Of a stretch of 64,000 nt of DNA, positions 1 through 12,695 are shown one piece after another. Where the stretch lies: positions 23,856,622 to 23,920,621 of the forward strand of contig NC_133123.1 in assembly GCF_033568475.1 (NCBI RefSeq). The letters run 5' to 3'. How positions within the stretch are numbered: the first letter of the stretch is position 1; the number at the start of each line of letters is the position of its first letter. The translations under genes were made by a program, and so were the position numbers. Source of the stretch: Henckelia pumila (lineage: Eukaryota; Streptophyta; Magnoliopsida; Lamiales; Gesneriaceae). The notes under the pieces were generated by a model. The model saw only the letters and a list, made by a program, of their open reading frames with translations, was not told where the DNA came from and did no database searches.

Positions 1-1
1 G

Positions 2-2172
2 GCAGCATACATTCTGAATAGGGTGCCGACAAAAGCAGTTGCTAAAACACCTTTTGAGCTTTGGACCGGGCGAAAACCCAGTCTAAAGCATTTTCATGTT
101 TGGGGATGTCCAGCTGAGGCAAGGCCTTATAGGCCACATGAGAATAAATTGGACCCCAAGACTGTGAGCAGCTACTTTATTGGCTATTCCGAGCGATCAA
201 GGGGCTATAAATTTTATGATCCCAAATCAAGATCAATTTTTGAGACGGGTACAACTACATTCTTCGAGGATATTGAGTTTGGGGGGAAGAATAAAATAAA
301 GGACTTTGTCTTTGAGGAAGAATCAACTTCTACTACGATTAATGAGGAGTTGATTCCTATTCCGATTGTTTTAGACAATGATCAAGATTCCACTCTAGTC
401 ATTGATCATATCGGAATTCCAGAAAATCAAGACATCGTTGCTCTCCCAGAGGTACAAACTCAACAACCTCTTGAAGAAGTAATTGAGGTACAAGTGCCAT
501 TGCGGAGGTCCATGAGAGAAAAGAGAAGTACTATTTCGGATGACTATGTAGTATTTCTCCAGGAACATGAGGATAATGTTGGCATGATGGAAGATGATCC
601 TATCAACTTTCAGAAAGCCATAGAAGGTTCGAATTCGGGAAAGTGGATCAAAGCAATGAATGAAGAGTATAAGTCAATGCAAGACAATAAAGTTTGGGAA
701 CTTGTCCCATTACCGGAAGGTGCAAAACCTGTTGGTTGTAAATGGATTTTTAAGACCAAAAGGGATTCAAACGGTAATGTGGAGAAGTATAAACTCGTCT
801 TGTAGCAAAAGGCTTTACTCAAAAATACGGAATTGACTATAAAGAGACTTTTTCTCCGGTTTCAACTAAAGACTCTTTTAGGACAATCATGGCACTTGTC
901 GCGCATTTCAATATGGAGCTACATCAGATGGATGTAAAGACTGCGTTTCTCAATGGCGACATTGATGAAACAATATATATGGTGCAGCCAGAAAACTTTG
1001 TGTCGAGAGACCCAAAGAATATGGTTTGCAAATTAAAGAAATCCATCTATGGGCTTAAGCAAGCGTCTCGTCAGTGGTACCATAAATTTCATGAAATAAT
1101 TCTCTCCTTTGGTTTTGAGGTGAATTTAGTCGATGATTGTGTGTATCACAAGTTCAATAGGAGTAAGCACATATTTTTGGTTTTATATGTGGACGACATT
1201 TTGCTTGCCACAAACGATATAGGCTTATTGCACCAAACCAAGAGTTTTTTGTCAAGACATTTCGAGATGAAAGATCTTGGTGAAGCCTCATTTGTATTAG
1301 GAATCCAGATACATCGAGATCGTTCTCGAGGTATTCTTGGATTGTCGCAGAGGAGCTATATCGATAAAGTACTCAAGAGATTTGGCATGCAAGATTGTAA
1401 ACCAGGAAACACCCCAGTCGCTAAAGGAGACAACTTTAGTCTCAAACAGTGCCCTAAAGGAAAGCTTGAAATTCAAGAAATGCAAAAGATTCCCTATGCT
1501 TCGGCGGTAGGAAGTCTTATGTATGCTCAAGTATGTACGCGTCCGGATATTGCATACATAGTAGGTGTGTTGGGCAGATATCTAAGCAACCCAGGAATGG
1601 ATCACTGGAAAGCAGTCAAAAGAGTAATGAGATACCTGAAGAGAACTAAGAATTACATGCTCACGTATAAGAGGTCAGACAGTCTTGAGATCATTGGGTT
1701 TTCTGACTCCGATTTTGCGGGATGCCAAGACAGTATGAGATCCACTTCGGGCTACATTTTTTTGCTAGCTGGTGGAGCCGTTTCTTGGAGAAGTGCCAAA
1801 CAGACACTTACAGCTTCATCCACTATGGCGGCGGAATTTGTGGCTTGTTACGAGGCATCAAATCATGCAATATGGCTGAAGAACCTTGTCACTGGGCTGC
1901 GTATTCTGGAAGGGATTGAAAGACCCCTTGGGTTATTTTGTGACAACAAATCAGCTGTATTGTATTCCAACAACAATAGGAGCTCGACGAAGTCAAAGCA
2001 TATAGACATCAAGTTCCTTGTTGTGAAAGAAAGGGTACAAAATGGGCATATTTCTATAGAACACATAGGTACAAACTCCATGGTAGCAGATCCCTTGACA
2101 AAGGGTTTGCCGCCTAGTGTCTTTCATGAGCATACTGCTCGTATGGGTGTTGTAGAAATCGATGATTTCTAG
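2..2172 (+). pseudogene. copia pol: integrase C-terminus, reverse transcriptase, RNase H (frameshifted)
   Basis: Frame 2 is open from the window edge to the stop at 803-805. It encodes the end of the integrase core (FELWTGRKPSLKHFHVWGC) and the GKC-like/linker region, then enters the copia RT (VWELVPLPEGAKPVGCKWIF). One missing base near 793-795 breaks the frame inside the conserved KARLVAKG-type segment, and the RT continues in the next frame (visible as an open frame from 889). The catalytic YVDD motif lies at about 1188-1200, followed by the copia RT tail and RNase H (SDSDFAGC, DNKSAVLYSNN, SKHIDIKF, ending near VADPLTKGLP). The stop codon is at 2170-2172. Family: Ty1/copia Pol, which copies element RNA into DNA and integrates it. 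The lineage within copia was not assigned. The single frameshift suggests fairly recent loss. Confidence 0.9.
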
Positions 2173-2594
2173 TTTGAGTGGGAGTTTGTAGTTTGGTTAT
2201 CTTTCAGTTTGATTGTTTTATAGACATTTATGTATTTTTTTTATTATTCTGATCAGAAATAAAGTATTATTCAGTTCATTACACTTGTACAATTATGTTT
2301 AAAGTTTGATCTCACTAAAGTTAAGTAGGACCAGTTGAAAATTGACATGAACAGATCACCTTGCATGTAATTTTCATGCCACTAATTCATGATTGATCTA
2401 TGTCATTTAGTTATGTTGATGTACGTGACCATTGATGGGTTTAGTTGTGATTGATATAACGAAAACCGCTTTGATCCCATGTCAATATGACTACTGGACG
2501 AGATTGTTCAGAATGTCCTCAGATTTTGATGACAAAATATGTGCACACTAAGGATATCACATTCATTATGTTATATATGTGTCCAGTGGGAGAT

Positions 2595-3025
2595 TGTTAG
2601 AATTTTGGGACACTTATATAATTAAGTGAATGTGTATGGTCATCAATTATAATAAGTTAAAATTATGTGATCTATTTTTGAAACAAGAAATTTGACTTAA
2701 GGACATAACTATCATGAATATTTATTGTGGATATCATATGCAGAATTCTTAATTTGATGAGGGGCCAAATTAGAAATAGGCAAAAGTTATTATAACTGTC
2801 TTTGTCAGTTATAAGGGGTTATGGTCCCCACATGTAGAGACACAACTTTTCTCTGTATCCCCATCAACAGAGATTATCAAGAAATCTAAAAGAAACTCTA
2901 CAGTGGAAGATCAAAACCATCATCAATATCACAACTATGGCCAAAGATCTGGGTACGCTTCCGCAATCCTTTGATTTAGAATCAGTTTTCTGAAAATTGA
3001 ATAGGCTATTAAGTTTTTACCAACA
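2595..3025 (+). repeat. 3' LTR of the Ty1/copia element
   Basis: It starts TGTTAG immediately after the purine tract and ends CAACA, so the ends form the usual short TG...CA inverted repeat. Length is about 431 bp. The right border is inferred from the terminal CA and the change of sequence character; without the 5' LTR it is not proven. Confidence 0.65.
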
Positions 3026-3240
3026 GGATTACCTGCTCTGTTTTCACTTCCCTTGGGTGACATGCTTGAGATGGCATCGTATCTTTTACTCAATTTACAA
3101 TTGAACAGATCTTTTAGACCAGGATCTCTTACTATGAAATCATCCACACTAGGGGATGTTTGTGAAGTAAAAACGGTCTTGTTTACCTCTAAGGTGGTGT
3201 CCAAGTTAATGGAGTATGCGAACTCTTTTCCTTGCCAACA
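3026..3240 (-). pseudogene. unidentified exon-like fragment beside the copia LTR
   Basis: The minus strand has an open stretch of about 70 codons with normal-looking protein composition (includes SQTSPSVDDFIVRDPGLKDL and KRYDAISSMSPKGSENRAG). It is followed by a plausible splice donor (GAGCAG then GTAATC) about a dozen bases before the LTR border. The pattern fits a host or captured exon, with the retrotransposon sitting in or next to its intron. I do not recognise the protein. No matching upstream exon is obvious on the far side of the hAT insertion, where stops appear in all frames. It could be chance. Confidence 0.3.
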
Positions 3241-3315
3241 CCTTCTTAGACTAGCTTGACTAGCGTAGTTTGCAGCCTATTGCGTTAGTTCGGGGGTTAA
3301 CTAGAGTGCAGGGTT

Positions 3316-4209
3316 CAGGGCCGATCCTAACAATTTTTTGGCCTGAGTCTAACTTTTAAAAGAGACCCCTAAATCATAATATTTGTTCATATTATTTTAG
3401 ACTAATAACAAATTTTTCGATTTAAGAAATGTGCAATAGTTAAAATATTTCTATTTTAATTGAGTAATAAGATCAAACATGTACAAAATGATTACTATAA
3501 AACAACTCGTCTTACAGTTTAGACTTAACAATATGATCAAATTGTTCAGGAATTTTTTTCTCAATTAATAGCATAAACAATTCATTCAATCTTTTCATAT
3601 AACATGGTTTATTGAGGAAATGTTTTGAAAATCTTTAAATTTGAGAAATTTTGTTTTGCACTTACAACTGTAAAAAGTATAGAGTATTTGAGAAATATCC
3701 ATCAATTTTTTTTTTCTAATAGTAATTCACTACATCCATTGTCGATTTTGTTTTTCTTGGTAACGAGAACTTAAAAAATATCAACTCCGAAAATAAATCG
3801 TGCTCATTAATATCACAACAACCCTTATGAGTCAGAAAATATGTTTTTATATTGGTCAAATTACACTAATATATAATAAATTTAAGGAATAAAAATGTTT
3901 TTTTGTTTATAATGGGCACGAGAAAAATAATTTATATTTGAAAAAAATTATCAAGAGACATAGGAATAATAAACTTCATAAATAAATTTATCAAAAAGCC
4001 CATAAATAATATAAAAAAAAGTTTATATTAGGCAGCAAGCAAAAAAATAATAATTTTCTGAGATATGAATGAAAAAAGCCCAAGAATAATTAATTTATAT
4101 TGGATTAATTTACACTTTTATATAATAATTTTTTTTCAAAATTATGGGCTTCGAAAAAAAATGGGCCCGAGTCGGACGACTCTTCGGCCTCCAAATAGGA
4201 ACGGCCCTG
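3316..4209 (-). mobile_element. hAT-type transposon remnant with 8-bp target duplication
   Basis: Terminal inverted repeats CAGGGCCGATCCTA (left) and CAGGGCCGTTCCTA (right, read inward) bound 894 bp. They are flanked by gcagggtt (3308-3315) and gtagggtt (4210-4217), an 8-bp duplication with one mismatch, as expected for hAT. On the minus strand around 3520-3620 a degraded coding stretch reads MKRLNELFMLLIEKKI, resembling the C-terminal dimerisation region of hAT transposases. Most of the transposase is gone, so the copy is non-autonomous. Confidence 0.85.
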
Positions 4210-5405
4210 GTAGGGTTACCTAAAGCGTATCGAAAAGTAGCGGCTGCTAGTTCCCACGTCAAAAAAAAAAAGAAGGTCTCGTTTACTCCACTCCAGTCCA
4301 CATTTCCCTTCTAAGTTTTCCAATTTTATTTCTATTTAGAAAATATTGTGTCCTCTTTTTCTCTTTTCAATTTTTCACGTATTATTTTTTTTCTTCTTAT
4401 AGTTTATTCTTTTATAACTATCTTGGTCATTTCAATAAGAAGATAAAAATGCAATTTCATAAATAAATTTATTATTTAATTTTTTTTAATAAATATTATT
4501 TTCTATGTATAACTGATATTTCATAATTAAAATAATTCACTTAATATACACGATTTTTTTCGCTTAAATTTCTTTTTTTACAGATTCTCTAAATATCATT
4601 AAAAGTTAGAAAAAAATAAATAAATCAAGCAGCCAAACAATTGAAAGAAAATTGAACATGCAAAAGATTAAAAAAAAAATCGAACCTTATATATTCGAGC
4701 CTCATCCATCTCTATTGTAAATTTTAAAAAACTTGAATTAAAAAAAAAGTAATAAAAAAAAACATCCGAGTTGAACATGTGGAGATAGGGAGGGAAAAAA
4801 ACGAGTAAAAATGAAATAATTGAGTTGCTATATATATTATAAACACTATCTTATGTATGAATTTTATCTATTATATATAATAACAGAGTTTTTGTCATTT
4901 TTAGTAAAATCTCGACAAAAATTTCTTTCTAAAAACGGAAATAAAAAAATCCGTAATTAAACCGCAATTAATTGCAATATTCATATAATTAAAAATTTCA
5001 TAATATTTGCATCTATTTATATACATATATCCATTTAAAATTAGACATGATATTTCCAATATTCCCTGATTTCAATATTTCCTTTATAATATTTACTTTC
5101 CAAAACATTTAAAAATCATGAAATAATTGTTTTGCTAATATTTATGTATTTTACCATATTTAGCGATTTTTCCATATTTGTATGTATCTGTATATAGATA
5201 TGTATGTATGTATGTATATATATATATATATATAATATAACCAAAAAATTCAAAAAAGACCAAACCTAATTAATTTCTATCAATCAATAAATTTTCAAAA
5301 ACTTAACATAAATAGCAGAACATTTTCAATATGGACATTTTCCAAAAACCCAAATGAGATAAAAATACATAATCTTTGCTTTCAAATATACAATCTATCA
5401 TTTCA

Positions 5406-5409
<4 letters not shown>

Positions 5410-5453
<44 letters not shown>
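5410..5453. repeat. (TA)n microsatellite
   Basis: Uninterrupted TA dinucleotide run of about 44 bp. Shorter TA/TATG runs lie at about 5205-5234 and 5560-5580. Confidence 0.95.
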
Positions 5454-5455
<2 letters not shown>

Positions 5456-5723
5456 TACTATTTTAATATCTTATTATAATGACTTCACCCCTTAGAATAA
5501 CTACTTTTAGTCATAAATGTGTGTGGACATAAATATTTTTGATATTTAAATATTAATATTATATATATATATATATATAGATACAGAAAATGATATAAAT
5601 ATATAATGTATCATATATATATATAAAAATTTTCAGAAATAATAGAATATATTAATGTTAGCTTGGAAATTTGTTGAGGTTCAAAAATTTGAAGATTTAA
5701 CCTAATATATGTGAAGAATGTCA

Positions 5724-5743
5724 ATTATTATTATTATTATTAT

Positions 5744-5804
<61 letters not shown>
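5724..5804. repeat. compound (ATT)n-(TA)n microsatellite
   Basis: About eight ATT units run directly into a TA tract of about 55 bp. Confidence 0.95.
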
Positions 5805-5805
<1 letters not shown>

Positions 5806-5976
5806 CTTTCTACCGATTTTACCAATCAAACTTTGATTGTTACGATATGCATTATTTTGAAAATGATTGAAATCTCACGATAAAAAATGTATTTCATGAT
5901 GTTGATGTATTTTTTTATCTTATGATATCTTCTTTTTATAAATATGTGAGTACGATATACGACTAAATCGATGATA

Positions 5977-6805
5977 TTTTTTCATCATGTCTGAGCTCAA
6001 GAGCTTGAGGGGTGTGAAAATTAGAGATGTTGCCGATGAAATATTTGGTAAGTTGGTTTTTTTCTCCATGTTTTATGGATTGATCATATTATATTGCGTT
6101 TTTTGTTTACTTTTGATTTTTTATTAAGTAAATTATTTTTATTATGTTTATATGGATCTAACACTTTTTTTGCTGATAATTTTTGTTCCAGATTTCATTG
6201 AAAAAACTGTATCAAGAGACTCCCCACAGAATAGAGAATTTAGTGAACTTGCTACAAAATTTATTGATTTTGTCAGTGGAGATTTAGAGTAAAGACAATT
6301 TCACTTAACTTTGTCATTTTACTTTTTGTATGTTATTTCTTAAATTTAATTAATATTCTATATTTTTTTGTTATTTAGAAACAACAAGTTATTTTTTTCA
6401 TCAAAGATGTTTGAGCTCAAGAGCTTAATGAAAAATAGATATGTTGCTGATGAAATATTTGGTAAGTTGATTTTTTTCTTCATGTTTTATGGATTGATCA
6501 TACTATATTGCGTTTTTTGTTTACTTTTGATTTTTTATTAAGTAAATTATTTTTATTATTTTTATGTGAATCTAACATTTTTTTTGCTGATAATTTTTGT
6601 TCTAAATTTCATAGGCAAAACTGTATCAAAAGACTCCCCACAAAATAGAGAATTTAGTGAACTTGCTACAAAATTTATTGATTTTGTCATTGGAGATTTA
6701 GAGTAAATACAATTTCACTTAACTTTGTCATTTTACTTTTTGTAAGTTATTTTTTAAATTTAATTAATATTCTATATTTTTTGTTATTTAGAAACAACAA
6801 ATTGC
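5977..6805 (+). repeat. tandem duplication of a ~420-bp exon-like unit
   Basis: Two adjacent copies about 420 bp apart (candidate ATGs at 5987 and 6407). Each reads as a short exon (copy 1: MSELKSLRGVKIRDVADEIF), a GTAAGT donor, an AT-rich intron of about 160 bp, and a second exon (EKTVSRDSPQNREFSELATK, then a stop after FVSGDLE). Copy 1 keeps a clean CAG acceptor; copy 2 has lost it and carries several missense changes. I do not recognise the peptide. A third, diverged open stretch follows at about 6805-6920. This may be a decaying gene fragment that was duplicated by unequal crossing over. Confidence 0.7.
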
Positions 6806-7271
6806 CATGTACCTTAGCTTGTGGAAAACTTTGTTGATAACCTCATATTTGGGTACGATTGATGAAGAGTCTGTTGTTGTAATTCTTCAAATCTGTCGTG
6901 CAAAAAGATTTAAAGGTGAAGTACGTGTTCCTAATACGTTTTATATCACTAAGATGATATAAAATTGTAACTTTGATGAAATTTTTGAATTTTAGAACAA
7001 GTATTCCTAGATTAATTCGTTCATTTAAATTTTAATTTATCTTTTAGTTATTTCATAATGTTAATGTTTCTTCGAATTTAAGATGACTTCGGATTTCAAG
7101 ACTCCAACAGCTTTTATATGTGATCATAACAACAACAAAATTCAACTAAAAATGTTGTATTTAAGAAAGTTTATAAAATTTTGTAAAAGAACTTCCAACA
7201 TAAAACGAACTGCAACTAACGTAACATGACAGATATCATACTTCAGATTTGGTTTCCATGGACCTACCATG

Positions 7272-8055
7272 CAGGGGCGGAGCTAGGAATGTTTTTCAGT
7301 GTAGGCGATGACATACTACAATAGTTCGATATGCTAAAAACCCATACAATGAAATTATACAATTCTAGGTCAATGCAAAAAAATAATTAAGAATAAAACC
7401 ATCACAAAACAATTTACATTTGATCTACTAAAATCAATAATTTTTCAACAAACAAACCCAATAATTACGCATCAAAATTCAAAATAAAAAAAAACCAATT
7501 GTATTCAGAAAAAAAAAAACAAGAATGCTCAATTGTCAATGACCCTCACGTAATCTTCATTCATTTTCATTTCTTTATTCACATATTTTTGTAAGTTTAA
7601 TATATAATTTACATATAATTAAAATACCAATTAAACAATAAATAAGAAGTTCAATTTGATGAAACCTAAATACCTAATATCTCATCACAGACAAAATTAT
7701 TAGTCTATTTACATTTTTACATACCTAAATAAGGAGACCAATGTAGAAAAAAAATAGAAAAGTTATGGGCATCACTGGCCGAATGACGATCTTTGAAGTT
7801 TGAAGGATGAGAGCAACTGCAGGCAGAAAGTTCCTAACTCTAGGGGCGAGCAGAAGAAGAATAGCGCAACTGCGCAAGGAATTAAGAAAAACAGAATTTG
7901 GGTCAAACCTAATGTGTAGTGGGCTCAACAATGTATAAAAAAAATTAATGGACTTGTATTTAACTAATAATTAGGCCTATATATCCCTTCTTTTTTTTTG
8001 GACCCAGTATAGGAAAGTGTCCACACTGGGCCTGAACCAGCTCCGGTCGCCCCTG
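7272..8055. mobile_element. non-autonomous hAT-type element with perfect 8-bp target duplication
   Basis: It begins CAGGGGCGGAGCTAGG and ends with the inverted form around AGCTCCGGTCGCCCCTG. The flanking octamer ctaccatg is identical at 7264-7271 and 8056-8063. Length is 784 bp. No transposase remnant was recognised inside, and the minus-strand open stretch at 7725-7931 looks like chance. Confidence 0.85.
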
Positions 8056-8063
8056 CTACCATG

Positions 8064-9822
8064 TAAGATTTATATTGTAGTTTTGAAGAGACCATACCAT
8101 GAAATCAAATCAAGTATTCGGCAAATTTTCAAAGGCCGTGTTTGCCAAAGTATTAACGACAACATTTTATCTCGAAAAGATCTCCGAGAACCCCACCAAT
8201 GGGCGATCTGTTCAAATATTCAAATGTATTTTTGTTGTTTAGAAAAATAATAACATAAACGTCAAATCTACCCCTTTGTGCTTTATGTTAATTATGATGA
8301 ATTTCAAGTTTATTAAATAAATGATGTCATTTGAAATTATACTTCGTATTATTAATGTGTACATAAATAAAGTGCAAATTTAAGATTTGATTTATCATTT
8401 CATTTTAAAAAATAAAACTATAATGAATTTCGAATTCATTTACTCATATGTTTACTTTGATTGATTATGATTAGAATGATATTAAAATTAAATTATGATT
8501 CCAAATTTATCTCTTTGATAATTATAGTTGGAAAATATTATTTTTATATTTTTATATTATATATATTTAATTTTTTTTCAAATTATTTATGATTAAAATA
8601 TTTGATAATGTTTCTTAATTTTTTAAAATAATGATTTTAATTCAAAATAAATACATATATAATTTTTTTAAAGTGCTTAATGTTTTTTATTATATAATAT
8701 AAATTATCGCAAATATAAGATCATACATTTTTAGTTAGTAATAATTATTTAAAACTTTTATTTAATTGTGTTATTGTTTTATTTTCTTCTAATTTTTATA
8801 AAAAAAAATTCATGTGAATATTTCTTTTCATAATTCAAGAATTATAAATGTAAATATTTTAATGTGACTTAATGTTAATGTAAATTATAAATATATTTTT
8901 ATAAATGATTGGTAAAAAGGGTAATTATGGTAGCTTGAGTTAAATTAGATTGATGGATAAACAATCACACCAATTAAGGTTTTTAGGGATGATTTGAAAA
9001 AGTATTTGAAATGGTCTCATTATGGATTAATTTGATATTCAATACATCGATTCAAAGAATAACTAATTGATGATTTGAATCAAACAAATAAATGTATTTG
9101 TTATTATGAATTATCTTCAATTTCAAATCTTTCAATTCAAATCCAATGATATTTTATTGATTAAAATGTTCCTAAGGAGTTTTCAATATTTGGCTTTTTT
9201 CAAGCAATCGATTTCTGCATGAACCCAAAAAAAAAAAAAATTTAATTCATTTTCGGTAATGCGATTCTATAGTGATCGAACCTCTCAAGTGCTCGTCCCC
9301 ATTTTCGGCCAAACTTCGTAAAAACTTAATTAATGGGTTGAAATCCCATACTTCTTAAATTCTTTAAGCCATCTGTTTGTGTGATGTGCTGCTTGAATTT
9401 GGGGATTCGGAAAATGATCCGAAAAACTAGTGTTAATAATAATTAAAATTATAAACGGTTCAGCCAAAAACGCATAAATTTAATTTATGATTTCCTATTG
9501 GAATTTACGAATGTAAAAAAATTATTTTGTATTTAATATTATTTTATTTCCCATATATTTCAATTTCATATTAAATTTAATTCATGCACAATTTTTTTCA
9601 GCGTAGGATGAAAAAAAATAAAGAATAAAAAAAAGTGATGTGAGACATAATTATTTTATTCAAAATGATATTATTCTAAATTTTGGGGGCTAATTAGATG
9701 TTATCTATAACAGCACTACATTGGCATACATCTAAAGGTTGACATTTATCAATACATGTGTGGTCCACTATTTTTTAGTGAACTCCGCAGGCCGTATGTA
9801 TTGATGAATGAGTACCACCCTT
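8064..9822. other. AT-rich intergenic DNA
   Basis: No supported gene or bounded element. A weak inverted repeat (atcaatacatg / tgtattgatg) sits at about 9748-9808, next to the copia insertion, and may be part of an unrecognised MITE. Confidence 0.5.
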
Positions 9823-9830
9823 AAATTTAT

Positions 9831-9993
9831 TGGAATATATTGTTTATTTATTGTATATTATGTTTTATTTTATCTTGTAATCTTTTATTTTTTGTAATCT
9901 TTATCTTTTTTTAGTCTTTATTGTTGTGTATAAACATCCTATGTAATCATTCTTGAGATATATGAAAATATTATTCTCTAATTAGTTTCTACA
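9831..9993 (+). repeat. 5' LTR of the decayed copia element
   Basis: Starts TGGAATATATTG, ends TTTCTACA. It matches the 3' copy along its whole length with scattered substitutions, showing an old insertion. Confidence 0.9.
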
Positions 9994-10006
9994 TGGTATC
10001 AAGAGC
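9994..10006 (+). promoter_or_regulatory. primer-binding site, initiator methionine tRNA
   Basis: TGGTATCAAGAGC abuts the 5' LTR. It is the usual complement of the initiator tRNA-Met 3' end with an extra A. Confidence 0.85.
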
Positions 10007-10186
10007 CCACGGCCTATGCCAATAAACGCTAACCCTAACCTCCAGCCGCTATCCCGTCACCGAAAAATCTTCCTCTTTTTTTTCGATCGACTCTATGGCT
10101 GCCACTAGCACTCCAATCTCCTTCAATGTTGCAGCCCACGCGCCCTTGAAGTTCACGACCCTCCTCACATGTCATGATCTCATTTA

Positions 10187-12682
10187 TGAGGACTCGGGTT
10201 GCTAATCAAATCTTGGGGCAATTAAACTTAATCAAGTTCAAACAAAGAGCTAAGCAAACAACAAAAATGTAAAATGCTTAAATTTTTTAAAAAAATCAAC
10301 CAAGACATTTGGCGACGCAAAACCTTACATTTGAGGGGTGCGCTCGGTCGGTTAAAAAGTGCCGACCAAGCGCCCCTCCCTAACCCCACTCTCGGGTTGG
10401 GAAATTTTGGGCTGCGCCCGGTCTGCCAAAAAGTGCAGATCAGGCGCTGATCTGGACAGAAACATGCCATGTTCTTCTACGGCAGTTATTGATCCTTCCT
10501 ATTCATGCCAATCCATGTTCTATCAAAACTAAAACAAGTCCATACTCATAGAACAATAACTATTCAAGTTTACAAGTATTAACTACATCAACTAAGTAGT
10601 TTGAGTGACATCAAAAGGACTAGTTATATACAAAACTCAACTAGTGTTCTTCAAAATACAACAAGCAAATCTTCTAGCATGCATTTGCTGAATTCATCAA
10701 CTTCTTAACCCGAGTCTCCACTATAAATCTCTCAATCTCGAGCCCTCCAAATCTCGTTCGACTCGCTCCAGCCCTTCCTATTGTCATGCACACATACAAA
10801 CAAGACAATAGCCGGAAACATCCGGTGAGAATATAATTCCCAGTATAAAAGACATAAACATAACAGTTCATATCAATTATAAATATTCAAATCAACGCTT
10901 CAACTCAATACTTCAAATCATACTTCAATCAATAGATTTATATAGCGCGCTAACGAATTGATTCATAACAAATCACTGCCATCAAGATTCGTATACGATC
11001 TTGACATGGATATCCATCTATCGTAGTCGTCTGACTCGAAAATAAGGTCCATCTGACCTTGGCAAAAGAATCAATTCAATTTTCATCATATCATATATAA
11101 CTCAATAAAGATCCACTGCCTGATATGGATCGACAACATCAAATTCAAAATAAAAAATAAAGAGCAATAAGTATGTGGTTTATCGGGACAACTCAAGAAG
11201 CTTCATCCTTGAGTTTCAAAACCCCTTACTCTCGATGTTGTCTTATACCTGTTAGTCATTCAAATGCGGTTGAGATGCTCCAATTCTGGGCAATCAACAC
11301 AACAAACTCATATCAAACTTCAATTCACAACTTCAACTCAATCATCAAGGCTTACAAGTCACAATCCTTGTTCTTTCATCAATCGGTTTCGAAGTTGTCT
11401 TCTTAACTTGAAGCCCCATGTTTTCAATCTGAAAAAATAGCATTATATCCAAGAACATCAGCAAGAACTCAAGCAATATCCAGCTCAATCAATCTAGATT
11501 CAAAAACTTGCCAATTCTTGACTCGACGGCATAACGGTTAAATGTCGGCAACCGTAACTCATTCCTATCAACTCTATCATTCACATAAACTTCAAACACA
11601 ACTCATACCAGCCATATATCATCAAACATCAGCAAAATCAGAAGCATAGGATCGAATATAACTTTTGAAAAATCACAGCGATTGCAACCGACACTTGTTC
11701 TTCGATCCAACATCGATATTGTACTTCATATCAAGTCTAACAATTATATTAACTTCTAATACACCTCCTAAAATCAATATATCAGCATAAACCAGCAACA
11801 TCAAAGGTGTATTAATTCGAATATAAGCTGGAAATTCATATCAAAGTCCAACAACATCCGTTATTCAATTCGGTTTTGATATCGAACGACATATAACTTC
11901 AAAAACACATATATAACAGCATGATCTGATTCTTCAAGTATTCCAATTTCAAAACATGCTGAAAATATAAGAAAACTTACACCAACTTGTAGCTCTCGTC
12001 GCAAGGATTCCGGAACTATCTTCGAAATTCAAATCGAACGACCGGATCAAAAGATACGAGGATGTAAAAATGCAATTCAAAGAAGAAACGATGGTCTCGG
12101 TTTTTGCTCTGGAAAGGTTACTCTGAATTCTGAAGACAATCTGATATCTTCATGTAATACACATATGAGTATAACTAAGCAATTCCCAAAATTAGATATA
12201 TTCAAATCTAATTGCATTTCAACCCCTGAAAACTTCAAAATTTGCTAAACAGTCCTTGGCCCTCTTTTAATTCAATTTCAATCCTAAATAATTTAAGAAT
12301 ATTAGAATTTAATTCTAAACTCCAAAATTCTCAAATTAGATATTATCGGATAAAAAAATGAATATTGCATTTTCGTCCTCGAAACTTCGATATTTGCAAA
12401 ACAGTCCCTGCTCGAGTTTCACCTCCGAATTAAATCCTCTTCACTTCCTAGAACATGGAATTTCCATCTTAACTTCCAAAATATTCAATTCAAATATTTT
12501 ATTATTTTAATTTAAGAATCCCGAAATTTAAGTCTCAAAATCCGTAAATTCTCAAATTAAATATTTTCAACTCAAAAATTAAATCTCTAATTTCCATAAA
12601 TAATCCAATTGAATATTTTCCACTATTCGGAATTTAAATCTCTAATTCCGTAATTAAGAACTTAAGATTTTCGGGCCTTACA
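10187..12682 (-). repeat. 3' LTR of the minus-strand gypsy element
   Basis: 2496 bp, colinear with the copy at 16737-19277. It lacks an approximately 45-bp segment present in the other LTR near 16881-16926. It contains no protein-coding frame; the short open stretches within are incidental. Confidence 0.9.
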
Positions 12683-12695
12683 ATTCCTCCCCTCT
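12683..12695 (-). promoter_or_regulatory. polypurine tract of the minus-strand gypsy element
   Basis: On the minus strand the bases next to the 3' LTR are AGAGGGGAGGAAT, the primer position for plus-strand DNA synthesis. Confidence 0.8.

Larger units (their letters stand above)
1..3025 (+). mobile_element. Ty1/copia retrotransposon, 3' part with 3' LTR
   Basis: The window opens inside the integrase of a Ty1/copia element and runs through reverse transcriptase, RNase H, a roughly 420-bp untranslated tail and one LTR. The polypurine tract (AGTGGGAGAT) directly precedes the LTR start at 2595. The 5' half lies outside the window, so the target duplication and LTR divergence cannot be checked. 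Pol carries a frameshift (see the pol entry), so this copy is not expected to encode a working polyprotein. Confidence 0.9.
4218..5976. other. AT-rich intergenic DNA
   Basis: No coding region, RNA gene or bounded transposon is visible. The stretch is very AT-rich with many short A and T runs, and holds several TA microsatellites in its right half. Confidence 0.6.
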
